Shown one piece after another: positions 1-5,268 of a stretch of 5,348 bases of DNA (positions are counted from its first letter, which is position 1; the number at the start of each line of letters is the position of its first letter). The notes beneath the pieces are model-generated. The model was not told the origin of the DNA, ran no database searches, and was given only the letters and a program-made list of their open reading frames with translations. Made by a program: the position numbers and the translations under genes. The stretch is from an uncultured bacterium (lineage in GTDB: Bacteria > Cyanobacteriota > Vampirovibrionia > Gastranaerophilales > Gastranaerophilaceae), in the NCBI GenBank assembly GCA_949286405.1, contig CASECH010000023.1:1-5348 (forward strand). The letters are read 5' to 3'.

Positions 1-445
1 ATTTCATAGAGGAATATGAATTAGTATCTAAAGCTACTAATTGATAATATCTGTTATAGTTATTTGAGGATAGGAAAGAATTTACACTATTGTAAAATTG
101 TTGATTGGAGTATAATGTTGAATTATTATCATATACAAAAAATATAGTTTTTTTAGAAGCTTTAAATATACTATTCCATTGATAAGATGCACTTACACCA
201 TTGACAACTTTTTGCGGTATATGCGAAGTTCTTACTCCGTTATACATAGCTCTAGCTCTTGTACTTGAAGCACTACCAGAACTTTTTTTATCTGTTTGTG
301 TAGTCTGAAATGAATTTAAAAATTCGTTAAAAGAAACACTCAAATTATTTCCAAATTGGGAATTAAATATTCCAAAATGAAAACCTAAACCTACTAATAT
401 AGCGATACAAATTAAAAAAAACAAACTTTCTTTATATTTTTCCAT
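1..445 (-). CDS. membrane-anchored protein of unknown function, C-terminus beyond window
   Basis: The reading frame is open from an ATG at 445 to the window edge, giving 148 codons without a stop. The start is chosen because AAGGAGA lies 5 nt upstream. Residues about 7-27 (SLFFLICIAILVGLGF...) form one hydrophobic helix after a charged start (MEKYKE), so this is a signal anchor or uncleaved signal peptide; I see no lipobox. Residues 47-66 form a Ser/Thr/Lys-rich linker. From about residue 97 there is a pattern KKTIFFVYDNN, then an amphipathic helix (FYNSVNSFL), then YYQLVALDTNSY. This beta-alpha-beta order is reminiscent of a thioredoxin-like fold, but there is no CxxC motif and the only cysteine is C13 in the anchor. 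The fold idea is inference. I do not recognise the family. It is divergent from rpsL and has its own strong promoter. Confidence 0.8.
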   Translation of the reverse strand, partial: MEKYKESLFFLICIAILVGLGFHFGIFNSQFGNNLSVSFNEFLNSFQTTQTDKKSSGSASSTRARAMYNGVRTSHIPQKVVNGVSASYQWNSIFKASKKTIFFVYDNNSTLYSNQQFYNSVNSFLSSNNYNRYYQLVALDTNSYSSMK

Positions 446-461
446 AAAACTCTCCTTGTGT

Positions 462-490
462 ATTATACTAAATTTTGATTTAAATATCAA
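462..490 (-). promoter_or_regulatory. sigma70-type promoter of the leftward membrane-protein gene
   Basis: On the minus strand there is TTGATA (490-485), a 17-base spacer and a perfect TATAAT (467-462). The expected start point is about 457-455, directly at the Shine-Dalgarno AAGGAGA (457-451), so the leader would be only about 10-12 nt. The element match is seen directly; activity is inferred. Confidence 0.75.
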
Positions 491-497
491 TAATTAG

Positions 498-526
498 TTG
501 ACAATTAATCTTGTACGTTGTTTAAT
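498..526 (+). promoter_or_regulatory. sigma70-type promoter of rpsL-rpsG
   Basis: A perfect TTGACA (498-503), a 17-base spacer and TTTAAT (521-526, five of six consensus bases) predict transcription starting near 533 and a leader of about 83 nt before rpsL. The -35 box is only 7 bp from the -35 box of the divergent promoter, so two polymerases could hardly occupy both at once. Confidence 0.8.
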
Positions 527-531
527 TTAAT

Positions 532-586
532 TACACGCTTAGCCGAAATTTTCGTGCTGGATTTGACGGTTAAGGGCATAAGTGTA
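532..586 (+). promoter_or_regulatory. structured mRNA leader of rpsL, candidate autoregulatory element
   Basis: About half of the bases in 534-577 are G or C, far above the flanking intergenic DNA. Two folds compete. The long-range fold pairs 532-536 (TACAC) with 582-586 (GTGTA), then 539-541 with 579-581 and 542-544 (GCC) with 575-577 (GGC), with small bulges at 537-538 and 578; an inner CGT/ACG stem (553-555 with 566-568) is possible. The local fold pairs 541-547 with 551-558 with one bulged T. Both use 541-544, so they exclude each other. The predicted transcript starts about where the long stem begins. Binding by S7 or S12 is inference, based on the known autoregulation of the E. coli str operon by S7. 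The Shine-Dalgarno at 604-610 lies outside both folds. Confidence 0.45.
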
Positions 587-615
587 GTAAACAAAAACAG
601 CAAAAGGAGAAACAA

Positions 616-999
616 ATGCCTACAATTAATCAGCTTGTACGTAGAGAACGTAAAAAGCTAACTGACAAAACAAAATCTCCTGCTTTGATGGAATGTCCTC
701 AAAGACGTGGAGTTTGTACAAGGGTATATACAACTACCCCTAAAAAACCTAACTCAGCATTAAGAAAAGTTGCAAGGGTTAGATTGACTAATGGATTTGA
801 AGTAACTTCATATATCCCTGGTATTGGTCACAACTTACAAGAGCACAGTGTTGTTCTAATCAGAGGCGGAAGGGTTAAAGATCTTCCTGGTGTAAGATAC
901 CACATCGTTAGAGGTACACTTGATACTGCTGGTGTTGCTAACCGTGCACAAAGCAGATCAAAATATGGTGCTAAAAAAGCTAAAGGAGGTAAGAAATAA
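616..999 (+). CDS. rpsL: 30S ribosomal protein S12
   Basis: The 127-residue protein is a complete S12, near the usual length of about 124. It is part of the decoding centre of the small subunit. Invariant segments are visible: RRGVCTRVYTTTPKKPNSAL (residues 30-49), SYIPGIGHNLQEHS (65-78), IRGGRVKDLPGVRYH (82-96) and RSKYG near the end. K43 and K88, where substitutions classically give streptomycin resistance, are both the sensitive-type lysine. D89, the residue methylthiolated by RimO in E. coli, is present. The ATG at 616 is preceded by AAGGAGA (604-610) at 5 nt. The sequence resembles cyanobacterial S12 closely (KTKSPAL, RGTLDTAGV). It is the first gene of a two-gene unit with rpsG, and its stop overlaps the rpsG start by one base. 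Confidence 0.99.
   Translation: MPTINQLVRRERKKLTDKTKSPALMECPQRRGVCTRVYTTTPKKPNSALRKVARVRLTNGFEVTSYIPGIGHNLQEHSVVLIRGGRVKDLPGVRYHIVRGTLDTAGVANRAQSRSKYGAKKAKGGKK
982..990 (+). promoter_or_regulatory. ribosome binding site of rpsG inside the end of rpsL
   Basis: AAAGGAGGT is a near-perfect anti-16S match, 8 nt before the rpsG ATG at 999. It is embedded in the codons for the final Lys-Gly-Gly of S12. With the one-base stop/start overlap (TAATG, 997-1001) this fixes the rpsG start and implies translational coupling or at least tightly linked initiation. Confidence 0.85.
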
Positions 1000-1469
1000 T
1001 GTCTAGACGTTCTAAACCAGCTAAAAGAATTCCTTTAGCAGATCCAGTATATAACAGTGTTGATATTTCAAAATTTATCAACCGTATAATGAGACGTGGT
1101 AAAAAATCTATTGCAGAAAAGATTTTCTATGAAACAATGGAAAGAATTAAGGAAAGAACTAATGAAGATGCTATTGAAATCTTCCAAAAAGCTCTTACTA
1201 ATGCTACTCCTTTATTAGAAGTAAAAGCAAGACGTATTGGTGGTTCAACTTATCAAGTTCCTATTGAAGTAAAAGCTGACAGAGGTTTTGCTCTAGCTTC
1301 TTCTTGGTTGATTGAATCTGCTAAGAAACGTGGCGGAAAATCTTTTGTTGAAAAATTAACTAATGAATTAATAGATGCTTCTAATGGAGCAGGTTCTGCA
1401 GTTAAAAAACGTGAAGATACACACAAAATGGCTGAAGCTAACAAAGCTTTTGCTCATTACAGATATTAA
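999..1469 (+). CDS. rpsG: 30S ribosomal protein S7
   Basis: The protein has 156 residues, the usual length for S7. It is the primary 16S rRNA-binding protein that nucleates assembly of the small-subunit head and contacts tRNA at the exit site. The start SRRSKPAKR is basic; the core RIMRRGKKSIAEKI (29-42), NATPLLEVKARRIGGSTYQV (68-87) and the C-terminal KREDTHKMAEANKAFAHYRY (137-156) are standard S7 landmarks and closest to the cyanobacterial type as I recall it. The ATG at 999 overlaps the rpsL stop and has a strong ribosome binding site. In E. coli S7 represses its operon through the rpsL-rpsG intercistronic region; that region does not exist here. A strong terminator follows 20 bases after the stop, and fusA is not downstream. 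Confidence 0.99.
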   Translation: MSRRSKPAKRIPLADPVYNSVDISKFINRIMRRGKKSIAEKIFYETMERIKERTNEDAIEIFQKALTNATPLLEVKARRIGGSTYQVPIEVKADRGFALASSWLIESAKKRGGKSFVEKLTNELIDASNGAGSAVKKREDTHKMAEANKAFAHYRY

Positions 1470-1489
1470 TATTGTAATATATTTTACGA

Positions 1490-1525
1490 AAAAAAAGAAG
1501 AATACTCAGGTATTCTTCTTTTTTT
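1490..1525. terminator. bidirectional intrinsic terminator between rpsG and the Hcp-like gene
   Basis: A 16-bp perfect inverted repeat (1490-1505 with 1510-1525) encloses a TCAG loop. The lower stem is A on the left and T on the right, so each strand has a U-tract after the GAAGAATAC/GTATTCTTC hairpin. It sits between two convergent genes, 20 bases after the rpsG stop and 11 bases after the stop of the minus-strand gene, and can end both transcripts. Confidence 0.92.
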
Positions 1526-1536
1526 ATTTTTCATAT

Positions 1537-3120
1537 TCAAAAAATTAGTTCAAGGTCTTTTTTGGGATTGGATGTAATCTTTATATCAAATATTTCGCTA
1601 AATTCTTTTAATACAGTAGGATTAATCACCATTGATGGACATTCTGATAAAAAGACGTGCTTTGCTCCGTTATTTTTTAAATTAACTATGCTTGAAAGTG
1701 TATTTACATCACACTTTGTAAGGTAAAAAACTAAATTATCTGATTTTAATGGAATATTTTTGAATAACTCATGCAGTATTGCAAGTGCAATTGAGTAATC
1801 ATTCCCGATATTTAATACACGAATATTTTCTGAATTTTTCCCATATGAAAAACTTAGTACATAGCTATCTTTAGGAATTAATTTGAAAAATCTGGTAAAG
1901 TAGTCATCTTGTTGTATAGAATAATCCCCTAGCCCTATTATAAATATCTGTTTTATGGATTTATTTTTCAATGCAATTGACATATCTTTAAATTCTTTAG
2001 ATATTTGATCAATGTCAAAGCCAACATTCACCGATTTCCTTTCTTGACCTTTCTTAAAACCTTTTGACAATTCTGCAGCTTCAATTAAGTCATTATAATC
2101 ACTACTTTCTAAGTGTACGATACCTTTTGGAGCCATTGAATCTGAAGTAAAGAGTTTACCTCTATATAGATATTCCAAATTTTTAGTTTCATTCTTTGTC
2201 AACAAAACCGGTCCTGGAAAAGTTGCAAAATCTAAGATAGTTGACTTTTTTTGATTTCCAAAATGACCTTTTAAGTTTTTAAAATTCTTAAATTTTGCAA
2301 ATGCATGGGATATAATTAAATTTCCATTTGTATAAATATCAAAATTTTTATCTTTTGTTTTTTCAAGTAAATTGTATAGTTCATTTAAATCACTTCCTGA
2401 AACCAAAATAGCTTTCCCTTTTGTTGTTGAAAAAGAGGTTATTGTCTCTGATATATCCCCAAATTTTTTAATTTTTTCTTCATAGATTAACTCTAGCAGC
2501 TCAATATTTAATAATGATAAATTTTTAATTGATTCTTTTATTTTTTTTATTGATATTTTTGTTTTATTAAATAAATTTAATGCCGAAATAACTTCTTGTG
2601 CTGAAGGTTTATGTAAAGTTTGCAAATCATTATATGCAATTATATTATTTGAAATACTTTTTAAAATAGCAATAAGGATTTCATTAACATATTTATTTTT
2701 GGTACTATCATTACTGTATTTATTGAAATATTTATGTTCGTAATTTTTTATAATTGAAGAAAGTTTCATATCAGAACTTAAATCAAATAATAATTTAGGC
2801 GGTTTAACAATTTTATCTTCACAAGTACAATCATTATAAATATTTTTTAGACTATTATATTGCAAATTAATTATATCAATGATTTGTGCTTCAGAAAATT
2901 CCTTTACAGAATCTAAATTACTAATTTGTTCAATAATAAATAAAATAAGTTTTTGATCACAATTGTCAAAACCCTTAAAATTAGAAATATAATAAGCTAT
3001 TTGAGATAAAATTGATAACATAATTATTTGCAAAGAAACGATATAGGGAGATACAGAGCAAGCTCCTCTTGCGTTGCACTCATTATAATCAAAATTGTTA
3101 CTGGAATAACCGTAAAACAT
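1537..3120 (-). CDS. hybrid-cluster protein (Hcp/prismane) homologue lacking the cluster ligands
   Basis: The 527-residue protein is close to full-length Hcp (about 550). Family landmarks, in order: N-terminal C15-x5-C21 (Hcp GCxxxGxC) followed by LQ; two helical regions (about 30-225); GKAILVSGSDL (235-245), FDIYTNGNL (260-268), HFGNQ (286-290), FPGPVLLT (301-308), RGKLFTSD (320-327), the region around IIGLGDY (394-400), IPKDSYVLSF (415-424), GNDYSIALA (439-447), and the C-terminal GAKHVFLSECPS...NPTVL (485-504) and ITSNPKKDLELI (515-526). Hcp reduces hydroxylamine/NO at a hybrid Fe-S-O cluster. By my alignment the ligand positions are changed: His to S243, Glu to N267, Cys to E311, persulfide Cys to G398, Cys to Y426, the next Cys deleted near 439, and Glu to D471. 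Of the N-terminal four cysteines two are Y3 and S6. Catalysis like Hcp is therefore unlikely; the real function is unknown. No signal peptide: presumably cytoplasmic. The ATG at 3120 has AAAGGAGA 4 nt upstream. No Hcr reductase gene is adjacent. Confidence 0.85.
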   Translation of the reverse strand: MFYGYSSNNFDYNECNARGACSVSPYIVSLQIIMLSILSQIAYYISNFKGFDNCDQKLILFIIEQISNLDSVKEFSEAQIIDIINLQYNSLKNIYNDCTCEDKIVKPPKLLFDLSSDMKLSSIIKNYEHKYFNKYSNDSTKNKYVNEILIAILKSISNNIIAYNDLQTLHKPSAQEVISALNLFNKTKISIKKIKESIKNLSLLNIELLELIYEEKIKKFGDISETITSFSTTKGKAILVSGSDLNELYNLLEKTKDKNFDIYTNGNLIISHAFAKFKNFKNLKGHFGNQKKSTILDFATFPGPVLLTKNETKNLEYLYRGKLFTSDSMAPKGIVHLESSDYNDLIEAAELSKGFKKGQERKSVNVGFDIDQISKEFKDMSIALKNKSIKQIFIIGLGDYSIQQDDYFTRFFKLIPKDSYVLSFSYGKNSENIRVLNIGNDYSIALAILHELFKNIPLKSDNLVFYLTKCDVNTLSSIVNLKNNGAKHVFLSECPSMVINPTVLKEFSEIFDIKITSNPKKDLELIF

Positions 3121-3153
3121 ACATTCTCCTTTATTTAAACTTGATTATTAAAA

Positions 3154-3159
3154 ATTATA
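3154..3159 (-). promoter_or_regulatory. -10 box of the Hcp-like gene
   Basis: A perfect TATAAT is read on the minus strand from 3159 to 3154, predicting a start near 3147 and a leader of about 27 nt ending in AAAGGAGA. No good -35 match lies at 16-18 bp spacing (AATTAA is the best at 17), so either the promoter is weak, needs an activator, or the box is a chance hit in AT-rich DNA. Confidence 0.45.
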
Positions 3160-3195
3160 TCTTTTCAACAAAAAAATTAATTCCCCTAAAAGTTA

Positions 3196-3224
3196 TTAGA
3201 CAGGATATACAATTGCATACTAAT
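3196..3224 (+). promoter_or_regulatory. weak candidate promoter for wecB
   Basis: TTAGAC (3196-3201), a 17-base spacer and ACTAAT (3219-3224) would start transcription near 3231, leaving a leader under 20 nt without a Shine-Dalgarno. The match is partial and AT-rich DNA offers alternatives, such as TTGCAT at 3213 with TAAACT at 3236. It is given as the best available candidate only. Confidence 0.2.
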
Positions 3225-3248
3225 ATTTTTTATATTAAACTATTTTGT

Positions 3249-4373
3249 ATGGACAAGAAAAATATTTTATTCGTATTTGGGACAAGACCGGAAGTTATAA
3301 AATTAGCTCCAGTCATATTAGAACTAAAAAAACATAGTGATAGATATAATGTTATAGTATGTAATACAGAACAGCAAAAAGAATTGTCAAATCAGACTCT
3401 TTCATATTTTGGACTAAAAGCTGATATAAACCTTAATTGCATGAAGCCTAATCAAACTCTTTTGGAAGTTCAAACAAGGATTTTGACTGCACTTGATTCT
3501 GTATTTAAAAATAATAATATTGACGCAACAATTGTACAAGGTGATACAATGACTGTTTTATGTGGAGCATTAGCTAGCTTTTATAGAAAAATACCTGTGT
3601 TCCATATAGAAGCTGGTCTGCGTTCTTATGACATTTATGAACCATTTCCTGAAGAGGTTATGCGTCAGATGACAACCAGAGTTGCAGAATTAAATTTTGC
3701 ACCGACAGAAAAAAATAGAAAAGCTCTATTAAAAGAAAATATTTCAGACGATAAAATTCATGTTGTTGGTAATACCGTAATAGATGCACTATTTTGTTTA
3801 TCTGATGAAACACTTTCAAATGCAAAAGATTTTTATAACAATCAAGGTATAGAAATAAATGACAATTTAGTTTTAATTACAGCACACAGAAGAGAAAATC
3901 ATGGAGAAAGAATTGACAGGATTATTGACGCTATTGAATACTTAGCTGAAAAATATTCAAATCATACTTTCATTATTCCTGTTCATCCTAATCCTAATGT
4001 TAAGGATAAAATTTATGCAAGACTCAATAGACTTGCAAATATAAAATTATTAACACCTTTAGACTATCCTAATCTTGTTTATTTGATGAAAAACGCAAAA
4101 CTCATATTAACAGATTCAGGAGGAATTCAAGAAGAAGCACCATCTTTTGGATGTCCTACACTAGTGATGCGGTATGAAACAGAGCGTCAAGAGGGTATTG
4201 ATGCTGGCGTTTCCGTTTTGGTCGGAGCAGATTATGATAAAATTTTGAAATATTCTGAGGCTATTTTAGCTAAATCAAGACAAGAAACTCGTTTGAAAAT
4301 ATCAAATCCATATGGTGATGGCACTTCTTCAAAACAAATAGAAAAAATTATTTTCAACTATTATAATAATTAA
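3249..4373 (+). CDS. wecB: UDP-N-acetylglucosamine 2-epimerase (non-hydrolysing)
   Basis: This cytoplasmic enzyme interconverts UDP-GlcNAc and UDP-ManNAc, a precursor for surface polysaccharides or teichoic-acid-type linkage units. From the ATG at 3249 it has 374 residues, the family length, as a two-domain GT-B-like fold. Motifs: FGTRPEVIKLAPV (10-22), VQGDT (96-100), HIEAGLRS (119-126), PFPEE (132-136), AHRRENHGE (212-220), VHPNPNV (245-251), LTDSGGIQEEAPSFGCP (287-303), RYETERQEG (308-316) and NPYGDG (353-358). D99, E121, E135 and H213 correspond to the residues implicated in catalysis in the E. coli enzyme. The frame is open upstream to an ATG at 3069, but that would overlap the divergent gene and add 60 unrelated residues; the family begins just before KNILFVFGTRPE. 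No Shine-Dalgarno precedes 3249; a TTG at 3213 with AGGA 7 nt upstream is a less likely alternative. No other polysaccharide gene is adjacent. Confidence 0.95.
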   Translation: MDKKNILFVFGTRPEVIKLAPVILELKKHSDRYNVIVCNTEQQKELSNQTLSYFGLKADINLNCMKPNQTLLEVQTRILTALDSVFKNNNIDATIVQGDTMTVLCGALASFYRKIPVFHIEAGLRSYDIYEPFPEEVMRQMTTRVAELNFAPTEKNRKALLKENISDDKIHVVGNTVIDALFCLSDETLSNAKDFYNNQGIEINDNLVLITAHRRENHGERIDRIIDAIEYLAEKYSNHTFIIPVHPNPNVKDKIYARLNRLANIKLLTPLDYPNLVYLMKNAKLILTDSGGIQEEAPSFGCPTLVMRYETERQEGIDAGVSVLVGADYDKILKYSEAILAKSRQETRLKISNPYGDGTSSKQIEKIIFNYYNN

Positions 4374-4377
4374 AAAA

Positions 4378-4403
4378 AATACCTGACTGAAAAGTCAGGT
4401 ATT
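4378..4403 (-). terminator. intrinsic terminator of the AMIN-like protein gene
   Basis: An 11-bp perfect stem (4378-4388 with 4393-4403) closes a four-base loop that reads GAAA on the plus strand. On the minus strand the hairpin is followed by eight T (4379-4372), typical of an intrinsic terminator, and it begins right after the stop of the 4407-5066 gene. On the plus strand the hairpin is followed by ATTAAAT-like sequence without a U-tract, so termination of wecB here would be weaker. The A-run overlaps the end of the wecB stop codon. Confidence 0.85.
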
Positions 4404-4406
4404 AAA

Positions 4407-5066
4407 TTAAATACGTGTTAGTTGTTTTGAATTTTTAATGGTCCTAATTGTTTCATCTTGACGAGTATCACTAAGTTTTTGATTTCGTTTTTTCAAATTA
4501 TAATTTATACTCGGCATATGTCTTAATTCTTGTTTAAAATTTGCATACATTTCCATTTCGCGTTCTCTAACAACCTGTTGATGTAAATCATAGAGCAAAT
4601 TACCAGTCTTCACATTTTTTGATGATTTCATAATCATTAAAAGAACCAAAAATGAAATAATACTCCAAGAAATCTTTTCATTAGCAAAATGATCACTGAT
4701 AGGTATAGGAGCCGAATTCGGAGTATCGAACAAAATATCTGCTTTTGCAATATCCTGAGCCTGAATGTAGATTTTTACAGTATCTGCATCCACATTTTCT
4801 ACTACAATATTATTAACTTCAGATGTATTTTTATACATAGTATTAAAATCATTTGCAGTCGAAATACCATTCAAAGTCAATACAACTTTATCTGGAGATT
4901 GAACTGATTTTTTTACTTTAGCAAGGTTGTCAGATCTCAGTAATACTTCATAACCATCTTCATTTTTTTCAAGTACAACAGAGTTCAAAAAATTATCACC
5001 AGCCAAAGCTTTACCTGAGGTGACTGTAAATATTAATGTTGAAATTATAACTATTTTCTTTAACAT
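4407..5066 (-). CDS. exported AMIN-like domain protein with one transmembrane helix and basic tail
   Basis: The 219-residue protein starts with a clear signal peptide: KK at 3-4, a hydrophobic core IVIISTLIFTV and a likely cleavage after ALA (20-22). Residues about 25-115 (FLNSVVLEKNEDGYEVLLRS..., KVVLTLNGIS..., NNIVVENVDADTVKIYIQAQ) have the alternating strands of an AMIN domain, a periplasmic peptidoglycan- or envelope-binding module found in AmiC and in secretin/PilQ-type proteins and common in Cyanobacteria. A Pro-rich linker (116-123) leads to a transmembrane helix (about 133-147, SWSIISFLVLLMIM). A 70-residue basic tail follows, with a possible helix around LHQQVVREREMEMYANFKQE (161-180). 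If the signal is cleaved the topology is AMIN outside, tail in the cytoplasm. Domain assignment is by pattern and moderate; the specific role is unknown. The start has only a weak GGGGA ahead of it. It is convergent with wecB. Confidence 0.85.
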   Translation of the reverse strand: MLKKIVIISTLIFTVTSGKALAGDNFLNSVVLEKNEDGYEVLLRSDNLAKVKKSVQSPDKVVLTLNGISTANDFNTMYKNTSEVNNIVVENVDADTVKIYIQAQDIAKADILFDTPNSAPIPISDHFANEKISWSIISFLVLLMIMKSSKNVKTGNLLYDLHQQVVREREMEMYANFKQELRHMPSINYNLKKRNQKLSDTRQDETIRTIKNSKQLTRI

Positions 5067-5085
5067 AATTCCCCAATCTTCTTAC

Positions 5086-5091
5086 ATTATC
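5086..5091 (-). promoter_or_regulatory. possible -10 box of the AMIN-like protein gene
   Basis: GATAAT is read on the minus strand from 5091 to 5086, about 20 bases before the ATG at 5066. At 17-bp spacing the upstream hexamer is TTATTT, a poor -35. The placement suits a short leader, but support is thin. Confidence 0.3.
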
Positions 5092-5126
5092 AGTTTACAC
5101 TTCAATACAAATAAAGACATCAATCA

Positions 5127-5149
5127 CTGGATTTATATTAATTATCCAG
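5127..5149. repeat. short inverted repeat in the divergent intergenic region
   Basis: CTGGAT (5127-5132) and ATCCAG (5144-5149) flank an 11-base AT-only centre. The repeat lies about midway between the divergent genes starting at 5066 and 5269. It could be an operator half-site pair or chance. Apart from this, the 202-base gap 5067-5268 shows AT-rich tracts and a TATATA at 5232-5237 without a convincing -35; I see no RNA gene or other coding signal. Confidence 0.3.
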
Positions 5150-5268
5150 ATGGTCTAGTTTTAATAGAAATAAATATTAACAAATGTAACAAAAGAAGAA
5201 CATGCTGAAATCTAATAAATTTTAAATTTTTTATATAGATGTAAGCACGAGATACATAGGAGCTAAAG

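Noticed and set aside
1253..1444. Open frame of 63 codons on the minus strand
   Set aside because: It lies wholly inside rpsG on the opposite strand and has no recognisable protein; it is a shadow of the S7 coding sequence.
1537..3120. Annotation as an active hydroxylamine reductase
   Set aside because: Overall similarity supports the family, but the cluster-binding residues appear to be missing, so the enzymatic name would mislead.
3069..3248. Upstream extension of the wecB frame to an ATG at 3069
   Set aside because: It would overlap the start of the divergent Hcp-like gene by 52 bases and its 60 extra residues do not resemble the epimerase family, which starts just before the FGTRPE motif.
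4689..4907. Open frame of 72 codons on the plus strand
   Set aside because: It is antisense to the AMIN-like gene and its translation looks random (many Ile, Asn, Cys, Tyr from AT-rich codons).
5127..5149. Terminator at the CTGGAT/ATCCAG repeat
   Set aside because: The stem is only 6 bp with an 11-base loop and no U-tract, and it sits between two divergent genes where no terminator is expected.
5020..5208. Open frame of 62 codons on the plus strand
   Set aside because: It begins antisense inside the AMIN-like signal peptide and runs through the intergenic promoter region, with no ribosome binding site and a low-complexity Ile/Asn-rich translation.
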